Source of the DNA: Mariniflexile sp. AS56
Lineage (GTDB): Bacteria > Bacteroidota > Bacteroidia > Flavobacteriales > Flavobacteriaceae
Direction: 5' to 3'
Assembly: GCF_030552475.1 (NCBI RefSeq)
Contig: NZ_JAUPED010000014.1
Span: 31,787 to 95,786, forward strand
Length of the DNA: 64,000 nt
The translations under genes and the position numbers were made by a program. A model generated the notes under the pieces. It was not told where the DNA came from. It saw nothing but the letters and a program-made list of their open reading frames with translations, and ran no database searches. Position 1 is the first letter of the stretch. The number at the start of each line of letters is the position of its first letter. Of this stretch, positions 26,975-35,360 are shown piece after piece.

Positions 26975-27904
26975 ATGAACGAAATGAACGAAATTAAATT
27001 ATTTTCACCAGCAACTGTGGCCAATGTGGCTTGTGGTTTTGATGTTTTAGGTTTTTGCTTAGACAGTGTTGGTGATGAAATGGTGATTAGAAAAATCGAT
27101 AAAAAAGGAATTTACATTACTAAAATTGAAGGATTCGATTTGCCATATGAAGCCGAATTGAATGTTGCAGGGGTTTCCGCTTTAGCGATGTACGAAGCTG
27201 CTAAACCAGATTGCGGATTTGAAATTGAAATCTACAAAAATATAAAACCTGGTAGCGGTATTGGAAGCAGTGCCGCGAGTGCCGTTGGTAGTGTTTTTGG
27301 GATGAATGAACTTTTAGGAAGTCCTTATACAAAAACTCAACTAACTGAATTTGCAGTTAAAGGGGAAGCTTTAGCGAGTAAATGTGAGCATGCTGATAAT
27401 TTAGCGCCTGCCTTGTTTGGTGGTTTTACCTTAGTTAAAAGTATGACACCATTAGAGATTTTGGAAATTCCATCTCCAGATGATTTGTTCGCCACAATCA
27501 TCCATCCTCAAATAGAAGTAAAAACATCGGAGGCCAGAGCCATACTTCCTAAAGAAGTATCACTAACCAATGCCATAACGCAGTGGGCTAATTTCGGGAG
27601 TTTAATTCACGCCTTACATACAAGTGATTATAGTTTGATTCAAAAATCGCTACACGATGTGATTGTAGAGCCTTTTAGAAGCCAGTTGATTCCTCATTAT
27701 AACGATGTGAAAACCGCAGCCTTAAAAGCAGGAGCTTTGGGTGGTGGTATCTCAGGGTCAGGCCCTTCAATATTTACTTTAAGTAAAGGTATTGAATCTG
27801 CTAAAAAAGTGGCAGATAGCATGAATGATGTTTACTCCAAAACAGGAATAGCGTTTGATATTCATATATCCAAAATTAATACTGAAGGCGTTAAGATAAT
27901 TTAA
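26975..27904 (+). CDS. thrB: Homoserine kinase
   Basis: 309 residues of the GHMP kinase family. N-terminal FSPATVANVACGFDVLGF, the ATP-binding GHMP motif KPGSGIGSSAASAVG, and C-terminal GGGISGSGPSIFTLSK are all intact. It phosphorylates homoserine to O-phosphohomoserine, the substrate of ThrC. The ATG at 26975 is used; a second ATG three codons later (26984) is equally possible. It lies 88 bp after thrA and 130 bp before thrC. Confidence 0.95.
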   Translation: MNEMNEIKLFSPATVANVACGFDVLGFCLDSVGDEMVIRKIDKKGIYITKIEGFDLPYEAELNVAGVSALAMYEAAKPDCGFEIEIYKNIKPGSGIGSSAASAVGSVFGMNELLGSPYTKTQLTEFAVKGEALASKCEHADNLAPALFGGFTLVKSMTPLEILEIPSPDDLFATIIHPQIEVKTSEARAILPKEVSLTNAITQWANFGSLIHALHTSDYSLIQKSLHDVIVEPFRSQLIPHYNDVKTAALKAGALGGGISGSGPSIFTLSKGIESAKKVADSMNDVYSKTGIAFDIHISKINTEGVKII

Positions 27905-27928
27905 GCTAGGAGACTGATGAAGAATGAT

Positions 27929-28024
27929 GTCATTGCGAAAGAGGCACGACTGAAGCAATCTCTTCAAAGAAAACATTGAATTAAAATATAATTACTAACA
28001 AACAGCTTCCTGTTTAGGCAGGAA
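27929..28024. repeat. REP-like palindromes in the thrB-thrC gap
   Basis: At 27929-27962 a segment starting GTCATTGCGA and ending GAAGCAATCTC has ATTGC/GCAAT arms (27932-27936 and 27955-27959); CATTGCGA...GAAGCAATC repeats are widespread dispersed elements in Bacteroidota and other phyla. At 28007-28024 TTCCTG and CAGGAA form a second hairpin with a 6-base loop, 10 bp before thrC. Confidence 0.6.
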
Positions 28025-28034
28025 TAAGAGAATC

Positions 28035-29327
28035 ATGAACTACTACTCACTCAACCATAAAGCACCAAATTCGACTTTTAAAAATGCCGTTATAAAAGGG
28101 CTTGCACCTGATAAAGGTTTGTATTTCCCTGAATCGATAACACCACTTCCTAAAACCTTTTTTGATAACATTGATAATTTATCATATTCGGAAATTGCTT
28201 TTGAAGCGATTAAACAATTCGTGTCTCCAGAAATTCCTGAAGCCATATTAAAAACTATTGTTGAAGAAACTTTATCATTCGATTTTCCTGTTGTAAAATT
28301 AAACGATTCTATTTCTACTTTAGAGTTATTTCACGGACCAACCATGGCGTTTAAAGATGTAGGCGCGCGGTTTATGGCACGTTGTTTAGGCTATTTTAAC
28401 CAAGACAATGATAGAGAGGTAACTGTTTTAGTGGCAACTTCTGGTGATACGGGTGGCGCCGTAGCTAATGGCTTCTTAGGTGTTAAGGGCGTAAACGTCG
28501 TTATTCTTTACCCTAGCGGAAAAGTAAGTGATATTCAAGAAATGCAATTAACGACGCTTGGGCAAAATATAAAAGCCTTGGAAGTAAATGGCACCTTCGA
28601 TGATTGTCAGGATATGGTTAAAACAGCGTTTTTAGATGAATCCCTAACCAACAACATGCAATTAACTTCTGCAAACTCTATAAACGTAGCGCGTTGGTTA
28701 CCGCAATTGTTTTATTTCATGTTTGCTTACAAACAATTACATAAAGAACACAAAGAGATCGTTTTTTCAGTACCAAGCGGAAATTTCGGTAATGTTTGCG
28801 CCGGTATGATGGCACAGAAATTAGGTTTACCTATTAGCCATTTCGTTGCTTCAAATAATGCTAATAATGTGGTAACTCGTTATTTAGTATCTGAGTTATA
28901 CGAACCAAAACCATCCGTGCAAACAATAAGTAATGCGATGGATGTAGGAGCGCCAAGTAACTTCATTCGTATTCAAGAAATCTATAAAAACAATTTCAGT
29001 AGTCTAAAAGAAAACCTTTCATCTTATAGTTTTTCAGATGAAGAAACAAAAGCGGCTATGCTAGAAATATTTGAAAACTACAAATACGTAGCCGATCCAC
29101 ACGGAGCTGTTGGTTATTTAGGTTGTAAGGCCTATTTAAAAGAAAACGCAAACGCACATTGTGTGTTTTTAGAAACCGCACATCCAACTAAGTTTTTGGA
29201 TGTTGTAGAAGCTGTTATAAAAGAAGAGCAACCGTTACCGGAGCAAATTCAATCGGTTATGGGAAGAGAAAAAGAATCTGTAGTGATTTCAACTTACGAC
29301 GATTTAAAAAGCTATTTATTACAATAA
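28035..29327 (+). CDS. thrC: Threonine synthase
   Basis: 430 residues of the PLP fold-type II family, E. coli-like long form. The N-terminus YYSLNHKAPNSTFKNAV and KGLAPDKGLYFPE are typical. The PLP lysine is in GPTMAFKDVGARF, the phosphate loop in VATSGDTGGAVANGF, and the active-site asparagine region in SVPSGNFGNVCAG. It converts O-phosphohomoserine to threonine and phosphate. It is the last gene of the thr operon and ends 20 bp before a strong hairpin terminator. Confidence 0.96.
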   Translation: MNYYSLNHKAPNSTFKNAVIKGLAPDKGLYFPESITPLPKTFFDNIDNLSYSEIAFEAIKQFVSPEIPEAILKTIVEETLSFDFPVVKLNDSISTLELFHGPTMAFKDVGARFMARCLGYFNQDNDREVTVLVATSGDTGGAVANGFLGVKGVNVVILYPSGKVSDIQEMQLTTLGQNIKALEVNGTFDDCQDMVKTAFLDESLTNNMQLTSANSINVARWLPQLFYFMFAYKQLHKEHKEIVFSVPSGNFGNVCAGMMAQKLGLPISHFVASNNANNVVTRYLVSELYEPKPSVQTISNAMDVGAPSNFIRIQEIYKNNFSSLKENLSSYSFSDEETKAAMLEIFENYKYVADPHGAVGYLGCKAYLKENANAHCVFLETAHPTKFLDVVEAVIKEEQPLPEQIQSVMGREKESVVISTYDDLKSYLLQ

Positions 29328-29346
29328 AAAACACCAAACTAAATAT

Positions 29347-29376
29347 AAAAAATGCCATGAAATTTCATGGCATTTT
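29347..29376. terminator. Bidirectional terminator after thrC
   Basis: A 30-base perfect palindrome (arms 29347-29361 and 29362-29376, core TGCCATGAAA/TTTCATGGCA) flanked by A-run and T-run. It ends the thr operon and the convergent Dabb gene. Confidence 0.9.
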
Positions 29377-29405
29377 TAGTTTAATAAGCTTTCATTTTAT
29401 AGCAC

Positions 29406-29720
29406 TTAAATAATACTCTTACTATCATAAACCAACACTTTATCCCACAAATGTTGGTTGTTTTCTACAAATTTTAGATGAATGGGATGTGCTTGATATA
29501 TAGCCTCGTCAGCTTCACTTAGAAAGGTAAGCATCTCTGTTACTGAAAAACTGTTATCCACAACATCTCGTTTTTCAGTTGAAGCGGGTATTCCTACATG
29601 AATATCTTCAACTTCAGGTATCGATTTTAAGGTTTTAATCCCTTCAATAAGTTGTTTTTTATCTGTTTCTGATTTCGGGTTTTTCAACCAAAAAAAGACG
29701 TGATGTACAAGTGGTCCCAT
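29406..29720 (-). CDS. Dabb (stress-responsive alpha/beta-barrel) domain protein
   Basis: 104 residues, one Dabb domain. The opening VHHVFFWLKNP and the middle PEVEDIHVGIPAST are the family's two recognisable stretches, and the end VENNQHLWDKVLVYDS completes the dimeric ferredoxin-like barrel. Dabb proteins are small cytosolic dimers, some enzymatic, many of unknown activity. It converges on thrC and is probably monocistronic. Confidence 0.85.
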   Translation of the reverse strand: MGPLVHHVFFWLKNPKSETDKKQLIEGIKTLKSIPEVEDIHVGIPASTEKRDVVDNSFSVTEMLTFLSEADEAIYQAHPIHLKFVENNQHLWDKVLVYDSKSII

Positions 29721-29836
29721 AGTTCATTTTTTTTACTAAAATATAAAAGAATTGAAACATACACATTTAGAAATAGAGTTCATTTGAATCGAAAAATTTA
29801 ACCATACTTTTTTATTAAGAATCTTTTGATTTTATG

Positions 29837-29844
29837 TAGCTTTG
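29837..29844 (+). promoter_or_regulatory. Candidate -7 box (TAGCTTTG) of the gcvT gene
   Basis: TAGCTTTG matches TAnnTTTG, 47 bp before the gcvT ATG. A TTTTG at 29824-29828 is too close to be the -33 box. Confidence 0.45.
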
Positions 29845-29891
29845 TTGATTAATCATCATAATAAAACCGTATTTTTTAGTAAAACTCTAAT

Positions 29892-30974
29892 ATGAAAAAC
29901 ACAGCCTTAACAAAAACTCACGAAGCCCTTGGTGCAAAATTAGTGCCTTTTGCAGGTTTTAACATGCCCGTACAATACGAAGGTGTCACTGCAGAACACG
30001 AAACCGTTAGGAAAGCCCTTGGTGTTTTTGACGTATCGCACATGGGTGAATTTTTAATTGAAGGAGAACATGCATTAGAGCTTATTCAAAAAATATCAAG
30101 TAACGATGCTACCAAATTAACTATTGGTAAGGCACAGTATAGCTGCATGCCAAATGAAACTGGTGGTATAGTCGACGATTTAATTATATACCAAATTAAA
30201 GATCAAACCTATTTACTGGTAGTAAACGCTGGTAATATTGAGAAAGATTGGAACTGGATATCGTCTAAAAACACCATGGGTGCTACCATGCGCGATTTAA
30301 GTGAAGAGTATTCCTTATTGGCTATTCAAGGGCCTAAAGCGGTTGAAGCCATGCAAAGTTTAACCAGTCACGATTTGTCTGCCATTAATTTTTACAATTT
30401 TGTTGTCGGCGATTTTGCGGGCATTGAAAATGTTATTATTTCGGCAACTGGTTACACAGGTAGTGGAGGTTTTGAAATTTATTGCAAAAACAGTGAGGTT
30501 AAACAAGTTTGGGACCAAGTATTTGAAGCTGGAAAAGATTTTGGCATCAAACCAATTGGTTTAGCTGCTCGTGATACCCTGCGTTTAGAAATGGGATATT
30601 GCCTTTACGGAAACGATATTAACGACAGCACCTCGCCTATTGAAGCAGGTTTGGGATGGATTACTAAGTTCTCAAAAGACTTTACAAATTCCGAAGCATT
30701 AAAAAAGGAAAAAGAACAAGGTCCAGAACGTAAATTGGTCGCTTTTGAACTTGATGAACGCGGTATTCCACGTCACGACTATGATATTGTAGATGGCAAC
30801 GGAAACAAAATAGGTGTTGTAACATCAGGCACCATGTCTCCAAGTGTTGGTAAAGGTATTGGTTTGGGTTATGTTCCTACTGTTTTTACTTCCGTTGGCA
30901 GTAAAATCTACATTCAAATACGTAAAAACGCGATACCTGCAACGGTTATAAAACTACCGTTTTACAAAGGTTAA
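29892..30974 (+). CDS. gcvT: Aminomethyltransferase, T protein of the glycine cleavage system
   Basis: 360 residues (E. coli GcvT 364). Folate-binding motifs are [35 protein letters not shown] and [20 protein letters not shown], and the C-terminal domain ends in [11 protein letters not shown]. It transfers the methylene group from the H-protein aminomethyl lipoyl arm to tetrahydrofolate. gcvH and gcvP are not in the window, so the T gene is detached from the rest of the system. Glutaminase starts one base after its stop. Confidence 0.95.
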   Translation: MKNTALTKTHEALGAKLVPFAGFNMPVQYEGVTAEHETVRKALGVFDVSHMGEFLIEGEHALELIQKISSNDATKLTIGKAQYSCMPNETGGIVDDLIIYQIKDQTYLLVVNAGNIEKDWNWISSKNTMGATMRDLSEEYSLLAIQGPKAVEAMQSLTSHDLSAINFYNFVVGDFAGIENVIISATGYTGSGGFEIYCKNSEVKQVWDQVFEAGKDFGIKPIGLAARDTLRLEMGYCLYGNDINDSTSPIEAGLGWITKFSKDFTNSEALKKEKEQGPERKLVAFELDERGIPRHDYDIVDGNGNKIGVVTSGTMSPSVGKGIGLGYVPTVFTSVGSKIYIQIRKNAIPATVIKLPFYKG

Positions 30975-30975
30975 T

Positions 30976-31890
30976 ATGCAAAACTATAAAGCTATTTTGG
31001 AAGAGATTTATACCGATGGTATAAATGCAATAGATAAAGGCACAGTCGCTTCATACATCCCAGAATTAGCACATATCGATAAAAATAATTTTGGGATCCA
31101 TTTAAAAACCATAGATGGTATTGAATATGGTGTTGGCGATTTCAACACCCCGTTTTCAATACAAAGTATTTCTAAAGTTTTAGCTTTATCTAAAGCCATG
31201 GCTTTAATTGGCGAATCTGTTTGGGAACGTGTAGATGTGGAACCTTCGGGACACCCTTTTAATCAACTCGCTTTATTAGAATTAGAAAATGGTATTCCTA
31301 GAAACCCTTTAATTAATTCAGGAGCTATCGTTATTGCAGATATTCTTTTAACCCATTTAAAAAATCCGAAAGAAGATTTTTTAAATTATGTTAGAGAACT
31401 TACCGGTGACACCAATATAAATTACAACTTAGAAGTCGCTCAATCTGAAAAAAATACAGGTTATAAAAATTTCGCAGCTGCTAATCTTTTAAAATCTTTC
31501 AAGAATTTAACGAATCCTGTAGATGCCGTTTTAGAGTTTTATTTCCATCAATGTTCGTTAGAAATGACTTGTGCTCAGGTATCAAATGCCTTTTTCTTTT
31601 TGGCCAACAAAGGCTATTGTTTAACAAACACAGCACATTTAACAAAAACTCAAGCCAAACGTATTAACGCTATTATGCTTACTTGTGGGTTTTATGATGA
31701 AGCAGGCGAATTTGCCTTCGAGGTGGGTTTACCTGGTAAAAGTGGTGTTGGTGGCGGCATTGTAGCCTTATTGCCAGATAATTATGTAATTACCACCTGG
31801 TCTCCCGGACTTAACAAAAAAGGAAACTCCAAATTAGGTATGCTGGCACTCGAGCAATTTACGACCAAAACCAAACTATCCATTTTTTAA
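30976..31890 (+). CDS. glsA: Glutaminase
   Basis: 304 residues of the serine-dependent beta-lactamase-like glutaminase family. The active-site Ser64-x-x-Lys67 lies in PFSIQSISKVLALS; other family blocks are VEPSGHPFNQLALLE, NPLINSGAI and PGKSGVGGGIVALLP. It hydrolyses glutamine to glutamate and ammonia in the cytosol. It begins one base after gcvT stops and is followed after 20 bp by the reductase gene, so the three are co-transcribed. Confidence 0.94.
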   Translation: MQNYKAILEEIYTDGINAIDKGTVASYIPELAHIDKNNFGIHLKTIDGIEYGVGDFNTPFSIQSISKVLALSKAMALIGESVWERVDVEPSGHPFNQLALLELENGIPRNPLINSGAIVIADILLTHLKNPKEDFLNYVRELTGDTNINYNLEVAQSEKNTGYKNFAAANLLKSFKNLTNPVDAVLEFYFHQCSLEMTCAQVSNAFFFLANKGYCLTNTAHLTKTQAKRINAIMLTCGFYDEAGEFAFEVGLPGKSGVGGGIVALLPDNYVITTWSPGLNKKGNSKLGMLALEQFTTKTKLSIF

Positions 31891-31910
31891 GATAACCACG
31901 CACTGTACTC

Positions 31911-32741
31911 ATGTTAAAAAAAGAAGGGAAGCATCGCATTTTAATTTTAGGTGTCAGTGGCTTTTTAGGTCATGCCATTTATAGAGAACTCTGCCCCTAC
32001 TTTAAAACCTATGGAACCTACGCAACCAGTAATAGCCAGTGGGAAAAAAATCATCAATTTTTCCAATATAATTTTGAGGAAGATGATGTTTATGAAATAC
32101 TTGACGTTGTAAAGCCAACCATTATAATTTCCGCCCTTCGTGGCGATTTTGCAACCCAATTTATAGCCCATAAACATGTAGCTGAATATGTATTTACAAA
32201 AAAATTAAAAATCATCTTTTTATCATCGGCCAATGTTTTCGACGCCTATAGTAAATACCCCAGTTACGAATTAGACAAAACATTAAGCGACAGCATCTAC
32301 GGGCATTTCAAAATAAAAATTGAAAATATGTTGTTACGTCTTCCAAAAAACCAAGTGGCCATTTTAAGGCTGCCCATGGTTTTCGGGAAACAATCTCCTA
32401 GAATTCAAGAAATCATACAAAATATAAGCGAAAACATCCCTATTGAAGTATTTCCCAATTTAATAATGAATGTAACAACAGATAGTAAAGTAACACTGCA
32501 AATACATTATATTATTAACCGAAACAAATCGGGTGTATTTCACTTAGGCAGCACAGATTTAGTACACCACGACGAGTTTATAAAAGAACTCACCAACACC
32601 CTAAATCTAAAAAAAGCCGTTTATAAGCAAGTGTATACTACCAACGACGACAGGTATTTGGCTGTTTTACCTAAGTACAATTTACTACCAAAAAACCTTC
32701 AAATACAAAGTCAAGACGTACTAACCGAATTTGAAATTTAA
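31911..32741 (+). CDS. RmlD-like NAD(P)-dependent sugar-nucleotide reductase/SDR
   Basis: 276 residues. Rossmann start RILILGVSGFLGHAIYREL with the GxxGxxG pattern. The extended-SDR SSANVFD block, with Tyr-x-x-x-Lys in the YGHFKIKIE region, and the LRLPMVFGK segment agree with the RmlD/NAD-epimerase group, which reduces or epimerises dTDP-sugars or acts on other substrates. The C-terminal substrate domain is short, so the substrate is not predictable. It closes the gcvT-glsA run; an interspersed repeat follows directly. Confidence 0.75.
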   Translation: MLKKEGKHRILILGVSGFLGHAIYRELCPYFKTYGTYATSNSQWEKNHQFFQYNFEEDDVYEILDVVKPTIIISALRGDFATQFIAHKHVAEYVFTKKLKIIFLSSANVFDAYSKYPSYELDKTLSDSIYGHFKIKIENMLLRLPKNQVAILRLPMVFGKQSPRIQEIIQNISENIPIEVFPNLIMNVTTDSKVTLQIHYIINRNKSGVFHLGSTDLVHHDEFIKELTNTLNLKKAVYKQVYTTNDDRYLAVLPKYNLLPKNLQIQSQDVLTEFEI

Positions 32742-32748
32742 GCTATTT

Positions 32749-32836
32749 GGGCGTTCCCCTGTCGGGTCGGGTTTTCCCTTACAAGTCCTCGCTCCTACGT
32801 CGCTGTGGGCTTTCCAGTACAACCCCTAACGCGGGC
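32749..32836. repeat. Interspersed repeat, copy A
   Basis: 88 bp with termini GGGCGTTCCCC (32749-32759) and CCCTAACGCGGG (32824-32835), and the internal GGGTCGGG. The ends carry inverted GCGTTA/TAACGC cores. A second, longer copy with the same ends lies at 51230-51383. It is more GC-rich than its surroundings and encodes nothing convincing. Confidence 0.7.
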
Positions 32837-32933
32837 CTATTTGCCAAAGCCGTTTAAACCTAAAATAAATGAATTACCAAATGGTTTTCATTTTGAAATT
32901 AGTAAATTTACCATCAACATAAAAAATAATATT

Positions 32934-33230
32934 ATGAGCAAACTTTCTGCCGAAGACATAGAAAAAAAATTATTAAACTTACCAGAATGGGATTATTATG
33001 ATGATGCCCTTCATGCCGAATTTGAATTCGAAAATTTCAAAGACTGCTTTAGTGCTATGAGTAGAATCGCTTTCGAATGTGAAGCACTCAATCACCATCC
33101 AGATTGGTCTAACGTTTACAACGTGCTTAATATCTCTTTAACAACACATTCGGCTCATGGCGTTACCGAAAAAGATTTCAAACTCGCAAAAGCCATTGAA
33201 GCTATTGTAGAGCCAGACGACGAAGATTAA
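32934..33230 (+). CDS. 4a-hydroxytetrahydrobiopterin dehydratase (pterin-4a-carbinolamine dehydratase)
   Basis: 98 residues from the ATG at 32934 (MSKLSAEDIEKKL). The frame extends upstream to 32805, but that part overlaps a dispersed repeat and is unlike the family. The active-site block EALNHHPDWSNVYNVLNI with two His and Trp, and THSAHGVTEKD, are intact. It recycles tetrahydrobiopterin for aromatic amino-acid hydroxylases, or acts on another pterin cofactor. The hydroxylase is not in the window. Confidence 0.92.
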   Translation: MSKLSAEDIEKKLLNLPEWDYYDDALHAEFEFENFKDCFSAMSRIAFECEALNHHPDWSNVYNVLNISLTTHSAHGVTEKDFKLAKAIEAIVEPDDED

Positions 33231-33315
33231 AACAGAGTAACCAAATTGCAGTAACAGTTTACAATCTATTGAATTATAAAAATTCATAACTGTTATTTCA
33301 ATTCGCATATTTTTT

Positions 33316-33323
33316 TAAATTTG
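33316..33323 (+). promoter_or_regulatory. Candidate -7 box (TAAATTTG) of the yebC gene
   Basis: TAAATTTG matches TAnnTTTG and leaves a 5' leader of about 95 bases before the ATG at 33427. Confidence 0.5.
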
Positions 33324-33426
33324 CCTAGCAAAATAAAAGGTGCGTTTAAGAGCAATCTAAAACGGCGCTTAGAAACTAATAATAAATCCATTCCTTTTAA
33401 CAAGGAATAGCATAAATAACATCACT

Positions 33427-34146
33427 ATGGGAAGAGCTTTTGAATTTAGAAAAGCACGAAAAATGAAGCGTTGGTCTGCTATGAGTAAGGCATTTACACG
33501 CATTGGAAAAGACATTGTAATGGCCGTTAAAGAAGGCGGTCCAGACCCAGCAAGTAACGCGCGATTAAGAGCCGTGATGCAAAATGCAAAGTCTGTAAAC
33601 ATGCCTAAAGACAATGTGGAACGTGCCATTAAAAAAGCAAGTGAAAAAGGTCAAGGCGATTATAAAGAGGTTATTTTTGAAGGCTATGCCCCTCATGGTA
33701 TTGCTGTTTTAGTGGAAACCGCCACCGATAATAATACCAGAACTGTTGCCAATGTACGTAGTTATTTTAACAAATGTGATGGTAGTTTAGGTACTTCTGG
33801 TTCGGTAGTATTTATGTTCGACCATACCTGTAACTTCAGAATCAACGCCGAAGGTTTAGATGCTGAAGAAGTAGAATTAGAATTTATAGACTACGGTGCC
33901 GAGGAAGTTTTTGACGATGAAGACGGTATTTTAATCTACGCCCCTTTTGAAAGTTTTGGTGCTATTCAAGCTGCTTTAGAAGAAAAAGGTATTGAAATAT
34001 TATCTTCTGGTTTTGAACGTATCCCTCAGGTTACAAAAAAGCTAACACCAGAGCAAGCGGCAGATGTTGAAAAACTTCTAGAAAAACTAGATGATGATGA
34101 TGATGTGCAAAACGTATATCACACCATGGAAGAAACTGAAGATTAA
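33427..34146 (+). CDS. YebC/PmpR-family regulator or translation factor
   Basis: 239 residues, the standard YebC length. The N-terminal RKARKMKRWSAMSKAFTRIGKD, GPDPASNARLRAVMQNAK and the following MPKDNVERAIKKA match TACO1/YebC. The acidic C-terminal part (LLEKLDDDDDVQNVYHTM) completes the family. YebC proteins bind DNA in some species and help ribosomes pass proline stretches in others; which role applies is not clear. A single gene with terminators on its right. Confidence 0.95.
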   Translation: MGRAFEFRKARKMKRWSAMSKAFTRIGKDIVMAVKEGGPDPASNARLRAVMQNAKSVNMPKDNVERAIKKASEKGQGDYKEVIFEGYAPHGIAVLVETATDNNTRTVANVRSYFNKCDGSLGTSGSVVFMFDHTCNFRINAEGLDAEEVELEFIDYGAEEVFDDEDGILIYAPFESFGAIQAALEEKGIEILSSGFERIPQVTKKLTPEQAADVEKLLEKLDDDDDVQNVYHTMEETED

Positions 34147-34162
34147 ACATTTTATTATATAT

Positions 34163-34195
34163 AAAAAAAAGAGCGCCGAAAACGCTCTTTTTTTT
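34163..34195. terminator. Intrinsic terminator after yebC
   Basis: A-run plus GAGCG (34163-34175), loop of seven, then CGCTC plus T-run (34183-34195). A near-perfect stem with flanking T-run on both strands. Confidence 0.9.
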
Positions 34196-34212
34196 GGTTA
34201 ACATAGCATATT

Positions 34213-35196
34213 ATGGAAAGTAAGAACACCATTAAATGGGGTATTATTGGTTGCGGAAACGTTACTGAAGTTAAAAGTGGCCCTCCTTATAAATTAACAG
34301 AAGGTTTTGAATTGGTAGCCGTGATGCGACGCGATGCAGAAAAAGCACAAGATTATGCGAAAAGGCATGGTGTTAAAACGGTTTATACTAAAGCTGATGA
34401 TTTAATTAATGATGCCAATGTAGATGCTGTTTATATTGCAACACCACCAGATACTCATAAATTCTACGCTTTAAAGGTCGCTGAAGCAGGTAAAATTTGC
34501 TGCATAGAAAAACCAATGACGCCAAATTATGCTGAAAGTTTAGATATCTACAATACATTTAAAGATAAGGACATTCCATTATTTGTTGCTTATTATCGAC
34601 GCTCTTTACCTCGGTTTTTAAAAATTAAAGAATGGTTATCTTATAATTATATTGGTGAAGTTAGACACATAAATTGGCACTTTAGTAAACCAGCTAGCAG
34701 TTTAGATACATCTGGAACATACAACTGGCGTACCGATTCTAAAATAGCACCTGCTGGTTATTTTGATGATTTAGCAAGTCATGGCTTCGATTTGTTTAAT
34801 TTCCTTTTAGGCGACATTAAAGAAGCTCATGGTATCAGTCTAAATCAACAAAAAAACTACACTTCAAAAGATGCTATTACGGCTTGCTGGCTTCATGAAA
34901 ATAATATCACAGGGTCTGGCGCTTGGAATTTTGATTGCCAAGATTCCTTAGATAGTGTGACTATTTATGGTAGTGAAGGCCATATAAAGTTTTCTATATT
35001 TCATGAGAACGCTGTTGTTTTAGAAAGCAAAACCAAATGTGAATCGCTCTTTATTGACAACCCAAAACATATTCAAATGCACCATGTTGAAGGTATGCGT
35101 GATATGCTAATACACAAAAATTTTACACATCCTTCAACAGGACAATCAGCGCTTCATGCGAATTGGGTTATGGATAAAATTCTTGGTAGCTTATAA
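34213..35196 (+). CDS. Gfo/Idh/MocA-family oxidoreductase
   Basis: 327 residues. Rossmann start KWGIIGCGNVTEVKSG; the conserved EKP motif is in ICCIEKPMTPNYAE. The C-terminal beta domain carries the substrate side (YFDDLASHGFDLFNFLLGD). Members oxidise or reduce sugars and inositols with NAD(P). The VTEVKSGPP after the GxGxxG motif is typical of a Bacteroidota subgroup of unknown substrate. No partners are adjacent. Confidence 0.88.
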   Translation: MESKNTIKWGIIGCGNVTEVKSGPPYKLTEGFELVAVMRRDAEKAQDYAKRHGVKTVYTKADDLINDANVDAVYIATPPDTHKFYALKVAEAGKICCIEKPMTPNYAESLDIYNTFKDKDIPLFVAYYRRSLPRFLKIKEWLSYNYIGEVRHINWHFSKPASSLDTSGTYNWRTDSKIAPAGYFDDLASHGFDLFNFLLGDIKEAHGISLNQQKNYTSKDAITACWLHENNITGSGAWNFDCQDSLDSVTIYGSEGHIKFSIFHENAVVLESKTKCESLFIDNPKHIQMHHVEGMRDMLIHKNFTHPSTGQSALHANWVMDKILGSL

Positions 35197-35360
35197 TTTT
35201 TAATACCCCTTTCATATTAATAAGTTCATTTAACTGGCACATTTATAGTGTGTTTTAACATTCTTATAAGATAAAATAAATAGTTTTATAGTATTTTTAG
35301 CTCGACTAATTCAAAAAATAATTAAAAGTTAACGTTCTGTTAGCATCACTAAAATGTACT

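Noticed and set aside
32805..32933. N-terminal extension of the pterin dehydratase frame
   Set aside because: The extra 43 codons overlap the interspersed repeat and do not resemble the family; the ATG at 32934 gives the standard length.
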